Positions 49,888 to 58,711 of a stretch of 64,000 nucleotides of DNA are shown one piece after another; within the stretch, counting starts at the first letter, position 1, and each line of letters opens with the position of its first letter. The notes below the pieces were generated by a model, which was given only the letters and a program-made list of their open reading frames with translations, was not told where the DNA came from and made no database searches. The DNA comes from Oscillospiraceae bacterium (GTDB taxonomy: Bacteria; Bacillota; Clostridia; Oscillospirales; Ruminococcaceae): contig CP107208.1 of assembly GCA_025758045.1 (NCBI GenBank), positions 1,240,001 through 1,304,000 of the forward strand, written 5' to 3'. A program made the position numbers and the translations under genes.

Positions 49888-50241
49888 ATGACGAAAGATA
49901 TGATCGTAAAAGCGGCTCAGGAGGCAGCGGCCCGGCGCAATGAGGTGTTTGCCCTCAATGACCTGCGGGTAGATTTGACCGCCCGCCGCGTGTGGAAAAA
50001 CGGCAAGCCTGTGCGGCTCACCCCGCGGGAATATGCCCTGCTGGAGATGCTGATCCGCAAGCGCGACCTGGCGCTGACCCGCGGCGAACTGCTGACCACG
50101 GCCTGGGGCTACGAGTATGTGGGCGCCAGCCGCACGGTGGATGTACATATCAACCGTCTGCGCACCAAGTTGGGCCTGGATAAGGAGATACAGACCGTGT
50201 TTAAGGTCGGCTACCGGCTGAACACCCAACCGGGCTGCTGA
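49888..50241 (+). CDS. orphan OmpR/PhoB-type winged-helix DNA-binding protein
   Basis: 117 residues covering only the Trans_reg_C effector domain: LTPREYALLEMLIRKRDLALTRGELLTTAWGYEYVGASRTVDVHINRLRTKL is the wing/recognition region, and the protein ends soon after. The usual receiver domain with its phosphorylated Asp is absent, and no histidine kinase lies nearby. A short inverted repeat GTTATT/AATAAC (49849-49854, 49865-49870) immediately upstream could be its own operator. It starts at the far edge of the DnaA-box cluster. Confidence 0.8.
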   Translation: MTKDMIVKAAQEAAARRNEVFALNDLRVDLTARRVWKNGKPVRLTPREYALLEMLIRKRDLALTRGELLTTAWGYEYVGASRTVDVHINRLRTKLGLDKEIQTVFKVGYRLNTQPGC

Positions 50242-50243
50242 GT

Positions 50244-51467
50244 TTAGTCGCCGCGCCAGATTTGCGCCACGCTGTCCTGCTCGGCCGCGGCCAGGGTGGG
50301 ATAGGCGGTGTTGTTAAATAGAGAATCGTAACGGTACAGCCCAATGTAATCGATGCCAAGTGTGTTCAGTGCGGCCAGTTGGTCGGCTAGGCTGTGGCCG
50401 GTCGACCACTCACCGGGGGTGTCACTGCCGTCGCCATCGCCGATGCGGTAGGCCCCCAACCCAACGGCCAGGGTAACGTCCTCGGCCCGGGGCAGGGCTG
50501 CCCACCGCGCGGCCAGCTGGCACAGGCTTTGAGCTGTGCTGCCGTTTTTGGTGTAGTTTTGCCCCCAATACAGCTGGGGCATCAGATAGTCCACATAGCC
50601 GCCCTGTGCCAGCCATAGGGCGGCATCACTGTATTGGTCGGCGTAGCTGCGGTCCGGGTCACCAATGGGTGCGACGCCGAACCGTACACCGTATTGGTGG
50701 GCGGTTCGGTAGCACAGGGCCATCAGGGCGTTGACATTTTGCCGCCGCCAATCGTCCAGCGAAAGAGCTGTGCCTGCGGCAGCGTAGTCGTCAGCGTCAA
50801 AGGCAGGGTCGGTGGTGGGGTAAAAGTAGTCGTCAAAGTGGATGCCGTCTAAGTCATAGTTATGGCACAGCTCGGCGACGGCATCGGAGATGAAAGCGCG
50901 GACCTCGGTACTGGCGGGGTTTAGGTATAAGCCGGTGGAGGTGGTTTTGGTCCATTCCGGGTGGAGCAGGGCGGGACTTTGGGCACACAGTAGAGGCATG
51001 CTGCCGCTTTGCAGCCGGTAGGGGTTGATCCAGGCTTCCAGCTGCAGGCCGCGGGCGTGGGCCGCCTGCACCAGCAGGGCCAGGGGGTCAAAGCCGGGGC
51101 CTTGCCCCTGGGTGCCGGTGCAAAGATGGCTGAAAGGGTAGTAGTCGCTGGGATAGAGGGCATCGCCAAAGGGGCGCACCTGGACCAGCACCACGGTGGC
51201 CCCCAGATCAGCGATATTGTCGAACATGGCGGCAATATCTGCTGAAAAGGCCTGCGCGGAGGAAAAGTCTACCTGCTGCCACTCCAGATAGCTGACCCAT
51301 ACGGCATGGTAGGGCTGGCTGGCTGCAGGCTCTGCGGTGGGCGAGGGCGCAGGCGTGGTATCGGGGACAGTGATGGGGGCGAAACCGTTATGTCGCCACC
51401 CCCAGAACGGTGCTGTAAAGTAAATGATAAGCAGGAAAACTGCCCAAAAGAACCCCCTGCGCCGCAT
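50244..51467 (-). CDS. GHL10 family glycoside hydrolase-like lipoprotein/secreted enzyme
   Basis: 407 residues, DUF187/GHL10 (YngK-like). An N-terminal signal/anchor (MRRRGFFWAVFLLIIYFTAPFWG) leads to the TIM-barrel domain; VWVSYLEW, DGIHFDDYFYPT and WINPYR are the family motifs. Probably acts on a cell-wall or environmental polysaccharide; the exact bond is unknown. It ends close to the orphan regulator, with which it converges. Confidence 0.8.
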   Translation of the reverse strand: MRRRGFFWAVFLLIIYFTAPFWGWRHNGFAPITVPDTTPAPSPTAEPAASQPYHAVWVSYLEWQQVDFSSAQAFSADIAAMFDNIADLGATVVLVQVRPFGDALYPSDYYPFSHLCTGTQGQGPGFDPLALLVQAAHARGLQLEAWINPYRLQSGSMPLLCAQSPALLHPEWTKTTSTGLYLNPASTEVRAFISDAVAELCHNYDLDGIHFDDYFYPTTDPAFDADDYAAAGTALSLDDWRRQNVNALMALCYRTAHQYGVRFGVAPIGDPDRSYADQYSDAALWLAQGGYVDYLMPQLYWGQNYTKNGSTAQSLCQLAARWAALPRAEDVTLAVGLGAYRIGDGDGSDTPGEWSTGHSLADQLAALNTLGIDYIGLYRYDSLFNNTAYPTLAAAEQDSVAQIWRGD

Positions 51468-51521
51468 GAATCAACGCCCCCTTTTACCGCCATTGTATGC
51501 AAAGAAAAGGGGACATACCTC

Positions 51522-51550
51522 TTGGCAAGGGGAGAAAATTCTGCTATAAT
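51522..51550 (+). promoter_or_regulatory. promoter of the broken tRNA
   Basis: TTGGCA (51522-51527) and TATAAT (51545-51550), 17-nt spacer. Confidence 0.75.
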
Positions 51551-51567
51551 ATAAAATACAACTGTGC

Positions 51568-51612
51568 GGGCCATTAGTTCAGCGGTTAGAACTCTCGGCT
51601 CATAACCGGCTG
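51568..51612 (+). pseudogene. truncated tRNA (CAT anticodon), 5' half
   Basis: GGGCCAT acceptor strand, D-arm TAGTTCAGCGGTTAGAACT and the anticodon arm CTCGGCTCATAACCGGC are present, then the sequence departs before the T-arm. The core CGGCTCATAACCGG (51596-51609) is identical to 51767-51780 of the intact downstream tRNA. Confidence 0.75.
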
Positions 51613-51738
51613 ACCCAACCGCATCCACTTTCAAATATGATGAAGTGCCGCAGTTTTTACTGAACTTCATCGCCAAAATTTTCGTTTTGGCGATAAGTTG
51701 GCGATTTAGCCATCAACAGCACTTCTTCATCATAATAA
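51613..51738. other. spacer with hairpins between the two tRNA copies
   Basis: GATGAAGT/ACTTCATC (from 51640 and 51664) and CGCCAAAAT/TTTGGCG (51671-51693) hairpins; the second has a T run. No gene. Confidence 0.5.
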
Positions 51739-51811
51739 GGGCCGTTAGCTTAACGGTTAAAGCCACCGGCTCATAACCGGTTCAGTGGGGGTTCGAATCC
51801 CTCACGGCCCA
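51739..51811 (+). tRNA. tRNA with CAT anticodon (tRNA-Ile2/lysidine type or Met)
   Basis: Seventy-three bases without an encoded CCA: acceptor GGGCCGT/ACGGCCC, anticodon stem ACCGG/CCGGT with loop CTCATAA, T-loop GGTTCGAATCC. The anticodon CAT with this stem is common for the isoleucine AUA-reading tRNA modified by TilS; methionine identity cannot be excluded by eye. Confidence 0.9.
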
Positions 51812-51863
51812 TAAAAAATAGCGCAGCTATGTTATTTTTTTAAGATAACACGGCTGCGATTCT

Positions 51864-52079
51864 TTATTTTTCGTACAATTCACGGCTCAACTGATTGCGT
51901 ATCGACTCCCGGCGTTTTTTGTATTGCTGGGTGTAGATCATTAAAGTCGTGCTCGGCTGGGCGTGACCTGCTTCAGCGGCAACCGTTGCAACACCGATGT
52001 CAGGATTCGACATGAGCAGGCTGACAAAGGTATGGCGAAACATGTGTGGGTGAATCCAGCCTGAAAGGGCGATGCTCAT
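51864..52079 (-). pseudogene. tyrosine recombinase (integrase) C-terminal fragment
   Basis: Residues ~9-65 read HPHMFRHTFVSLL...GHAQPSTTLMIYTQQYKKRRESI: the catalytic HxxR, H and Tyr of phage-type integrases are kept, but the N-terminal arm- and core-binding domains are missing. It overlaps the 3' end of treR by four bases. Together with the broken tRNA it marks one end of a former integrated element. Confidence 0.8.
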
Positions 52080-52798
52080 TTTTTTCGGGTGGCAACGTCC
52101 TGAAAGCAGAAATAATCAGGCTGGTGACGGGACTGCGTAAATTCAAACAGCATCCCGGAGGCATTGAATGTCTGGTCTGTTACAACGGCAACGCAGTCAT
52201 AGCTGTCCATGGCGAGGATTTTTTCATCCTGCGAGGTTGCGTGTTCCACTGTGATACGGCGCTTACTGGTGATAATCTGCATACCCAGTGTGTTTTCTAT
52301 ATAATCGTAAATGGAGTTGGCCGCAATCTCGGGGGTCAGACCGTGAACAAACTCTGTCAAAAAATAGTTGATATCCAAAATGAGTGCTTTTCCATCCAGA
52401 TACCGCACACGGCGAATGTACCACAATTCATCGCCCACGGAAAACCCGCTCAGCGAGGCGAGGCGCTCATCGGCAATGACGGTTTTAAATTCCAAAACCT
52501 TTGTCACTGCGTGTAATCGGTTTCGCCGCGCGGTTTCCTGAAAAGTTTCTATACCTCCGATGGTAAATGTGGTTTTTCCCACCGGTTGATAAATCACCCG
52601 TACTCCGCGCCCCTGCATGGCCTGCACATAGCCATCGTTGGTCAGTTCAGCTATTGCACGGCGAACAGTGTTGCGGGAGCAGGCGTATTCCTCGAGCAAT
52701 GTATTCTCACTGGGCAGCAGGGACTGATAGGGATAGTCCTGCGCTTCAATACGCTTTTTTAAGCTGTGATAAATTCCTTCGTATTTTGCTTTTGGCAT
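52076..52798 (-). CDS. treR: GntR/TreR-type trehalose operon repressor
   Basis: 240 residues: GntR winged helix (~5-70, SENTLLEEYACSRNTVRRAIAEL) and UTRA effector domain (~90-230). Divergent from treP, and operator palindromes lie in the shared promoter, so repression relieved by trehalose-6-phosphate is inferred. Stop codon lies at the integrase fragment. Probable autoregulation through the third operator near 52816. Confidence 0.88.
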   Translation of the reverse strand: MPKAKYEGIYHSLKKRIEAQDYPYQSLLPSENTLLEEYACSRNTVRRAIAELTNDGYVQAMQGRGVRVIYQPVGKTTFTIGGIETFQETARRNRLHAVTKVLEFKTVIADERLASLSGFSVGDELWYIRRVRYLDGKALILDINYFLTEFVHGLTPEIAANSIYDYIENTLGMQIITSKRRITVEHATSQDEKILAMDSYDCVAVVTDQTFNASGMLFEFTQSRHQPDYFCFQDVATRKK

Positions 52799-52815
52799 AG
52801 CGGAAGTCCCCCTTC

Positions 52816-52833
52816 AACTTGTTCAAACATTTG
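52816..52833. promoter_or_regulatory. imperfect TreR operator near the treR start
   Basis: CAACTTGTTCAAACATTTG, one good half AACTTGT and a weaker second half. Confidence 0.5.
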
Positions 52834-52917
52834 ATTTAGTATATCGTATTTTCAGCCAAAATTCAAGAGGAGAATTTGTGCGCTGCACCGAATTTCATTC
52901 CTACACATAGAATTTCC

Positions 52918-52989
52918 GGAAAAGCGCTTGACTTGTATGAACAAGTTTACTATACTGAGGCTGTAAGGCAAACTTGTTCACACAAGTTT
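52918..52989 (+). promoter_or_regulatory. treP promoter with two operators and a cre-like site
   Basis: TTGACT (52928-52933) and TATACT (52951-52956), 17-nt spacer. Operators ACTTGT-ATGA-ACAAGT (52931-52946) overlap the promoter spacer and AAACTTGT-TCAC-ACAAGTTT (52970-52989) lies downstream. GGAAAAGCGCTTGA (52918-52931) resembles the CcpA cre consensus and overlaps the -35. Confidence 0.8.
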
Positions 52990-53031
52990 GAATATCCGCT
53001 TTAGCGGAATTCTGAAGGAGGAAAAAATAAA

Positions 53032-54447
53032 ATGGGTAAGCACGAACAGGATGCACGGCTGCTGCTTGAGTATGTCGGCGGAAAAGAGAACATTGCGGCG
53101 GTATCTCACTGCGTATCGCGTATGCGCTTTGTTCTGAATGACCCTGCCAAGGCAGATGTTGCCAAAATCGAGTCTCTGAAATCTGCCAAAGGTACATTCA
53201 CACAGGCCGGGCAATTTCAGGTGATTATCGGCAACACGGTCAACGATTTTTACAATGATTTTATCGCGGTATCCGGCATTGATGGTGTTTCCAAAGACGC
53301 CGTCAAGAGCGCGGCCAAGCAGAATCAGAACGCACTGCAAAGAATTATGAGCGTGCTGGCTGAAATCTTTGCCCCGCTGATTCCCGCCATCATCACCGGC
53401 GGCCTGATTCTGGGCTTCCGCAACTGTATTGACAGTATTTATTTGTTTGGCAACGGCACACAGACGCTTTGTGATATCAGTCAGTTCTGGTCCGGTGTTG
53501 ACAGCTTCCTTTGGCTGATTGGCGAGGCCATCTTCCATATGCTGCCGGTCTGCATCTGCTGGTCCGTTACCAAAAAGATGGGCACCACGCAGAGCCTTGG
53601 CATCGTTCTGGGCCTGACGCTGGTTTCCGGCCAGCTTCTTAACGCCTACGGGGTGGCCTCCACGGCGGCAGCCGACATCCCCAAATGGGACTTTGGCTTT
53701 TTCACGATCAATATGATTGGCTATCAGGCGCAGGTCATTCCGGCTATGCTGGCCGCGTTTACGCTCGTGTATCTGGAGCGCTTTTTCCGCAAAATCTGCC
53801 CGCCGGTCATTTCAATGATTGTGGTCCCGTTCTGCTCTTTGGTGCTGTCCGTTATCATCGCCCACACGGTTCTCGGCCCCATCGGCTGGAAAATCGGTTC
53901 TGTCATCTCCGATGTGGTTTATGCAGGTATCTCCGGCTCTTTCCGCGTTGTGTTCGGTGCTATTTTCGGTTTTGTTTATGCGCCGCTTGTTATTACCGGT
54001 CTGCATCATATGTCTAACGCAATTGACATGCAGCTGATTGCCGACTTTGGCGGCACCATGCTGTGGCCGATGATTGCACTGTCCAACATTGCACAGGGTT
54101 CTGCCGTTCTCGGTATGATTTATCTCCAGCGCAAAAATGCCGCCGCACAGGAAGTCAATGTTCCCGCCTGCATCTCTTGCTATCTGGGTGTCACAGAGCC
54201 TGCCATGTTCGGCGTCAACCTGAAATATAATTTCCCCTTTATCTGCGGCATGATTGGTTCCGCAACAGCCGCAGTGGTCTGTGTGGCAACCTCCACCACG
54301 GCTAACGCAATCGGCGTCGGCGGTATCCCCGGCATTCTGTCTATCCAGCCGACCTATATGCTCAGCTTTGCGCTGTGCATGTTGATTGCTATTGTCGTCC
54401 CCTTTGTGCTGACGGTTACCATCGGCAAGAAAAAAGGCGTTGCCTAA
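53032..54447 (+). CDS. treP: PTS system trehalose-specific EIIBC component
   Basis: 471 residues. The EIIB domain (~1-85) carries the phosphorylated Cys in SHCVSRMRF; the EIIC part (~105-460) has about ten membrane segments of the Glc/sucrose/trehalose family. Transports trehalose with phosphorylation to trehalose-6-phosphate; phosphate comes from EIIA, which is not encoded here. Linked to treR and treC; GGAGGAAAAAATAAA before ATG 53032. Sucrose specificity is the alternative but the phosphotrehalase neighbour favours trehalose. Confidence 0.9.
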   Translation: MGKHEQDARLLLEYVGGKENIAAVSHCVSRMRFVLNDPAKADVAKIESLKSAKGTFTQAGQFQVIIGNTVNDFYNDFIAVSGIDGVSKDAVKSAAKQNQNALQRIMSVLAEIFAPLIPAIITGGLILGFRNCIDSIYLFGNGTQTLCDISQFWSGVDSFLWLIGEAIFHMLPVCICWSVTKKMGTTQSLGIVLGLTLVSGQLLNAYGVASTAAADIPKWDFGFFTINMIGYQAQVIPAMLAAFTLVYLERFFRKICPPVISMIVVPFCSLVLSVIIAHTVLGPIGWKIGSVISDVVYAGISGSFRVVFGAIFGFVYAPLVITGLHHMSNAIDMQLIADFGGTMLWPMIALSNIAQGSAVLGMIYLQRKNAAAQEVNVPACISCYLGVTEPAMFGVNLKYNFPFICGMIGSATAAVVCVATSTTANAIGVGGIPGILSIQPTYMLSFALCMLIAIVVPFVLTVTIGKKKGVA

Positions 54448-54476
54448 TTCGGTTCTGAATGTAAGTGGGGTTTGCA

Positions 54477-56120
54477 ATGTACAATTTCAAGGACAAGGTT
54501 GTCTACCAAATTTACCCGAAATCCTTTCATGATTCCAACGGGGATGGCTTTGGCGATTTGAAAGGCGTCACCCAAAAGCTGGACTATTTGGCGGATTTGG
54601 GTGTGGATTATATATGGCTGACACCGTTTTTCCCTTCACCCCAGCGGGACAACGGCTACGATGTGGCCAACTACCGTGCGGTGGATTCCCGCTACGGCAC
54701 GATGGATGATTTGGACGAATTGATTCGGGAAGCCGACAAACGCGGTATTGGCCTGATGCTGGATATGGTGTTCAACCACACCTCCACCGAGCATGACTGG
54801 TTTCAAAAAGCATTGGCAGGCGATAAAAAATACCAGGACTACTACATTTTCAAGGACGGCGCTCCCGACCGCTGCCCCACAAACTGGGTGTCCAAATTCG
54901 GAGGCTCCGCGTGGGAGTATGTGCCGCAGTTGGGCAAATGGTATCTGCATTTGTTTGATGTCATGCAGGCTGATTTGAACTGGGAGAATCCTGCTGTGCG
55001 TGCCGAAATGGCCGACATCCTGCGCTTTTGGAAAGCGAAGGGAATCAAGGGCTTCCGCTTTGATGTAGTCAATCTTATCTCCAAACCGGAACTGTACGAA
55101 GACGACTTGGAGGGTGATGGCCGTCGCTTCTATACGGATGGCTGCAATGTCGGCAAGTATCTGAAAGAACTGGTGGCCGCAGGCGGTATTGACGGTATGA
55201 TGACTGTCGGGGAGATGTCCTCCACTACGCTGGAAAACTGCATCGGGTACACATCAGAGAAAAACCATGAACTGACGATGTGCTTCAACTTCCATCACCT
55301 GAAAGTGGACTATAAAAACGGGCAAAAATGGGAGCTGATGCCCCCCGACCATGGGGCGCTGAAGCGTTTGTTCCAGACATGGCAGGAGGGAATGCAGGAA
55401 CACGGCGGCTGGAACGCTTTGTTTTGGTGCAATCACGACCAGCCGCGTGCCGTCAGCCGGTTCGGCAGCGACACGACCTATTGGAGAGAAAGCGCCGAAA
55501 TGCTGGCCACGGCGATTCATTGTATGCGCGGCACACCCTATATTTATCAGGGCGAGGAACTGGGCATGACGAATCCTCATTTTACCGAAATTGACCAGTA
55601 CCGTGATGTGGAGAGTCTTAACTACTATAAGATTCTGCGTGAGCAAGGTAAATCCGAGGCTGAAACGCTGAATATTCTGGCACAGCGCAGCCGGGATGAC
55701 GGCCGTACTCCCATGCAGTGGGACAGCAGCCCTAACGCAGGCTTTACGTCAGGTACGCCGTGGATTGGTGTGGCGGATAACTATAAGAGCATCAATGCTG
55801 CGGCGCAGACGAGTGATGCGGATTCGATTTATAGCTTCTACAAAGCGATGGTACGCTTGCGGAAGGAACACCGGGTCATAAGTGAGGGAAAAATTGAATT
55901 TCTTTACCCAGATAACACGGACCTGCTGGCTTATCGGCGCTATGGCTCGGCGGACAAGGAAGAACTTCTTGTACTTTGCAACCTGACAGAGCAAGAAATC
56001 CGCGCTGAACTGCCTGACGCTTGGGCGACTGCAGAAAAACTGATAGGAAACTACGCAGATAACCCTTCAGAAACTCTGCGTCCGTATGAGTGTGTTGTAT
56101 TGCATACCACAAAGGAATAA
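54477..56120 (+). CDS. treC: alpha,alpha-phosphotrehalase
   Basis: 547 residues, GH13 enzyme splitting trehalose-6-phosphate to glucose and glucose-6-phosphate. Motifs: DMVFNHTS, FRFDVVN (nucleophile Asp), VGEMSS (acid/base Glu) and WCNHDQPR (stabiliser Asp). The start is ATG 54477; a GTG at 54465 in frame precedes it. Close after treP (29 bases), so one transcript. A strong terminator follows. Some related oligo-1,6-glucosidases share the fold, but operon context supports TreC. Confidence 0.92.
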   Translation: MYNFKDKVVYQIYPKSFHDSNGDGFGDLKGVTQKLDYLADLGVDYIWLTPFFPSPQRDNGYDVANYRAVDSRYGTMDDLDELIREADKRGIGLMLDMVFNHTSTEHDWFQKALAGDKKYQDYYIFKDGAPDRCPTNWVSKFGGSAWEYVPQLGKWYLHLFDVMQADLNWENPAVRAEMADILRFWKAKGIKGFRFDVVNLISKPELYEDDLEGDGRRFYTDGCNVGKYLKELVAAGGIDGMMTVGEMSSTTLENCIGYTSEKNHELTMCFNFHHLKVDYKNGQKWELMPPDHGALKRLFQTWQEGMQEHGGWNALFWCNHDQPRAVSRFGSDTTYWRESAEMLATAIHCMRGTPYIYQGEELGMTNPHFTEIDQYRDVESLNYYKILREQGKSEAETLNILAQRSRDDGRTPMQWDSSPNAGFTSGTPWIGVADNYKSINAAAQTSDADSIYSFYKAMVRLRKEHRVISEGKIEFLYPDNTDLLAYRRYGSADKEELLVLCNLTEQEIRAELPDAWATAEKLIGNYADNPSETLRPYECVVLHTTKE

Positions 56121-56125
56121 AAAGT

Positions 56126-56175
56126 AAAGCAGCAAGAGTGTCTACTACGAAGGCAGACGCTCTTGTTGCTTTTTT
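56126..56175 (+). terminator. tre operon terminator
   Basis: AAAGCAGCAAGAG / CTCTTGTTGCTTTTTT hairpin with six T. Confidence 0.9.
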
Positions 56176-56230
56176 CGCATTTTTTATATCCAGCTCAAGG
56201 GGGCTTTCCGGCAGGGGCTTCGCGCTTATG

Positions 56231-56252
56231 TTGGCCATGAGAGGACTTGAAC
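56231..56252 (-). other. tRNA 3'-end-like sequence
   Basis: On the minus strand GTTCAAGTCC-TCT-CATGGCCA resembles a T-loop, T-stem and 3' acceptor of a tRNA without its 5' part. It sits just right of the tre terminator; possibly an attachment-site remnant. Confidence 0.35.
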
Positions 56253-56333
56253 AGGAAACAATTGACAAACCACCCTGAATACGTTTTAATGATAGTACAA
56301 TAAACCTGAAAAAAGCAGAAAAGGGGAACCCAT

Positions 56334-57257
56334 ATGAAACATGCCAAGCAAACCCGTGCACCTTGGATTCTGCTCGCCTGTTTGGCGGCCATTGCACTGT
56401 GCATAGTGGCAGCTGTTACACTATTACAACCCAACACCAAACCCAAGAACATCGAGATCCCCGGTACGCGGGGCAATATCCCGGCTGCCATCCAGCTGCC
56501 TGCCAAATCTGCCCGGGGCGAGGAACTGCCGCTGGTGGTGCTGTGCCATGGCTTTACCGGCAACCGGCAGGGAGACGGCCACTTCGCGCCCCTGGCTGAG
56601 GACCTGGCCGCCCATGGCATTGCCACTGTGCGGCTTGATTTCGCCGGCTGCGGCGACAGCACTGAACCTTACGCCAACTACACGCTGGCCAATATGGCGG
56701 CGGATGTGGACAGCGTGATCGGCTACATGCAGGCCACCTACGGCACCGGCAAAACGGCGTTGGTGGGCCACAGCATGGGTGGGCGGTTGGCCAGCCTCTA
56801 CCCGCAGCTGGGGCAGTACCCCGTCACGGCACTGGCCCTCTGGAGCCCTGCCAACGGCACGGGCCTGCAGGGCTTGGAGTTTTTAAACATTGATAACTTT
56901 GCCGCCGTGGAAGAACTGGCCGCCCGCGCCGATGCCGAGGGCAGTGTAGCGGCTTGGGGCGTGGAGCTGAGTGCCGCCTACATCGACGGTATGCGGGACA
57001 GCGACCCCAACGTGACCCTGCAGGAAAGCGGCCTGCCGGTGCTGCTGACCTACAGCGGCAACGAGCGCATCTTGAGCGACACTACCCAAACCGAAACCAA
57101 GGCGGCCGTCGAAAGCCTGCCGGACGGCCAGGTGGTGCTGGACCCCTTCGTGAACGGTGACCACAATTATACCAGCGAGGACCCCGCCACCAACACCCAG
57201 CTGGACGCTGACCTGCGCCAGGTTACGGTAGATTTTTTGACGTCCCATCTGCAATAA
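56334..57257 (+). CDS. secreted/membrane-anchored alpha/beta hydrolase
   Basis: 307 residues: N-terminal signal anchor (~10-30), HGFTGNRQGDG (oxyanion region), RLDFAGCGDST, nucleophile elbow GHSMGG (Ser ~residue 146), and C-terminal DGDHN with the catalytic His. Different family branch from the hydrolase at 5071. No ribosome site of note beyond GGGGAACC before ATG 56334. Isolated gene following the tre island. Confidence 0.83.
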   Translation: MKHAKQTRAPWILLACLAAIALCIVAAVTLLQPNTKPKNIEIPGTRGNIPAAIQLPAKSARGEELPLVVLCHGFTGNRQGDGHFAPLAEDLAAHGIATVRLDFAGCGDSTEPYANYTLANMAADVDSVIGYMQATYGTGKTALVGHSMGGRLASLYPQLGQYPVTALALWSPANGTGLQGLEFLNIDNFAAVEELAARADAEGSVAAWGVELSAAYIDGMRDSDPNVTLQESGLPVLLTYSGNERILSDTTQTETKAAVESLPDGQVVLDPFVNGDHNYTSEDPATNTQLDADLRQVTVDFLTSHLQ

Positions 57258-57274
57258 ATACCAATAAGCACAAA

Positions 57275-57312
57275 AAGCGCCCCCGTTCGGTTGCGGCTCC
57301 GAACGGGGGCAT
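57275..57312. terminator. hairpin after the hydrolase gene
   Basis: CGCCCCCGTTCGG / CCGAACGGGGGC stem around TTGCGGCT; a second smaller hairpin with the same loop follows near 57350-57375. Confidence 0.7.
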
Positions 57313-57448
57313 AAGGGGTATCGATTGGTGTGAGGAGGAATCATGTTCCAGAATTACGGTTGCGGCTCCGTAACCCTGTGCTTATACAATACAGGACATC
57401 TGCTAAAAAACTATGATACTGGTATGAACATTTTGTAAATTGCATAAA

Positions 57449-57490
57449 GCAAACAAAACCTCCGGCTTTCGGGCCGGAGGTTTTGTTTGC
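57449..57490. terminator. bidirectional terminator before oadB
   Basis: GCAAACAAAACCTCCGGC / GCCGGAGGTTTTGTTTGC perfect arms of 18 bases around TTTCGG. Confidence 0.93.
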
Positions 57491-57508
57491 TTGTGGTTTA
57501 AGCTGCGA

Positions 57509-58699
57509 TTAGCCAAACATGTTGATCAGAATACCAGCAGCAACGGCGGAGCCGATAACACCGGCAACGTTGGGACCCATGGCGTGCATGAGCAGGTAGT
57601 TGCGGGGGTTGTACTCCTGGCCGACTTTCTGGGAAACACGGGCAGCCATAGGAACGGCGGAAACACCGGCGGAACCGATCAGCGGGTTGATCTTGCCGTG
57701 GGTGATGACGCACATGATCTTGCCCAGGATGACGCCGCCAGCGGTGCCGACACCGAAAGCAACGATGCCCAGGACGATGATCTCGACAGTCTGGATGTTC
57801 AGGAAGGTAGAAGCGTTGGTGGTGCAGCCAACAGAGAAGCCCAGGAAGATGGTGATGATGTTCATCAGTTCGTTGCCGGCGGTCTTGGTGATACGCTCAA
57901 CAACGCCGGACTCCTTCATCAGGTTGCCCATCATCAAGCAGCCAACCAGGATAGCAGCATCCGGCAGGGTCAGGGCAACGATGATGGTAACGATGATGGG
58001 GAAAAGGATCTTCTCGGTCTTGGAAACGCGGCGGGGTGCGGTCATGACGATCTGACGTTCTTTTTCCGTGGTCAGGGCCTTCATGATAGGCGGCTGGATA
58101 ACAGGCACCAGCGCCATGTAGCAGTATGCCGCAACCGCGATGGAACCCAGCAGGTGCGGGGCCAGCTTGGTGGTAACATAGATAGCGGTGGGGCCGTCAG
58201 CACCACCGATGATGCCGATAGCACCGGCTTCCTGGTTGGTGAAGCCCAGGATCTTAGCGCCAACGAAGGTGAAGAAGATGCCCAGCTGAGCAGCAGCGCC
58301 CAGCAGCAGGCTGGAGGGACGTGCGATCAGCGGCTCGAAGTCGGTCATGGTACCGATGCCCAGGAAGATCAGCGGGGGATAAATACCTAGCTTGACGCCT
58401 AAGTAAATGTAGTCGACCATGCCGCCGGAAGAACCCAGCAGCGCCCAGTCAATGTGGTTTGTCTCATTGATGAAGATGTCCATGTGGAAGATGCCGTCCA
58501 GGGGCAGGTTGGTCATCAGCATACCAAAGCCGATGGGCAGCAGCAGCAGAGGCTCGAACTGCTTGACGATGGCCAGATACAGCAGCACGCAGGCCACGGC
58601 GAGCATGACGGCGTACTTCCAGCCGCCCTCGGTGAAGAAGATCTGTGCCCAGCCGGACTTGGCAAAAATCTCCGAGATGTTGGTTAAAATAGCACCCAT
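57509..58699 (-). CDS. oadB: Na+-translocating decarboxylase beta subunit
   Basis: 396-residue polytopic membrane protein of the OadB/GcdB family, which couples carboxybiotin decarboxylation to Na+ export. Conserved acidic/Gly segments EGGWKYAVMLAV..., NQEAGAIGIIGGADGPT and the C-terminal MHAMGPNVAGVIGSA are present. Biased codon use suggests high expression. The biotin carrier and carboxytransferase subunits are not in the window, so the substrate (oxaloacetate, methylmalonyl-CoA or glutaconyl-CoA) is open. Twelve bases after the gamma subunit. Confidence 0.93.
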   Translation of the reverse strand: MGAILTNISEIFAKSGWAQIFFTEGGWKYAVMLAVACVLLYLAIVKQFEPLLLLPIGFGMLMTNLPLDGIFHMDIFINETNHIDWALLGSSGGMVDYIYLGVKLGIYPPLIFLGIGTMTDFEPLIARPSSLLLGAAAQLGIFFTFVGAKILGFTNQEAGAIGIIGGADGPTAIYVTTKLAPHLLGSIAVAAYCYMALVPVIQPPIMKALTTEKERQIVMTAPRRVSKTEKILFPIIVTIIVALTLPDAAILVGCLMMGNLMKESGVVERITKTAGNELMNIITIFLGFSVGCTTNASTFLNIQTVEIIVLGIVAFGVGTAGGVILGKIMCVITHGKINPLIGSAGVSAVPMAARVSQKVGQEYNPRNYLLMHAMGPNVAGVIGSAVAAGILINMFG

Positions 58700-58711
58700 T
58701 TCCAGACCTCC

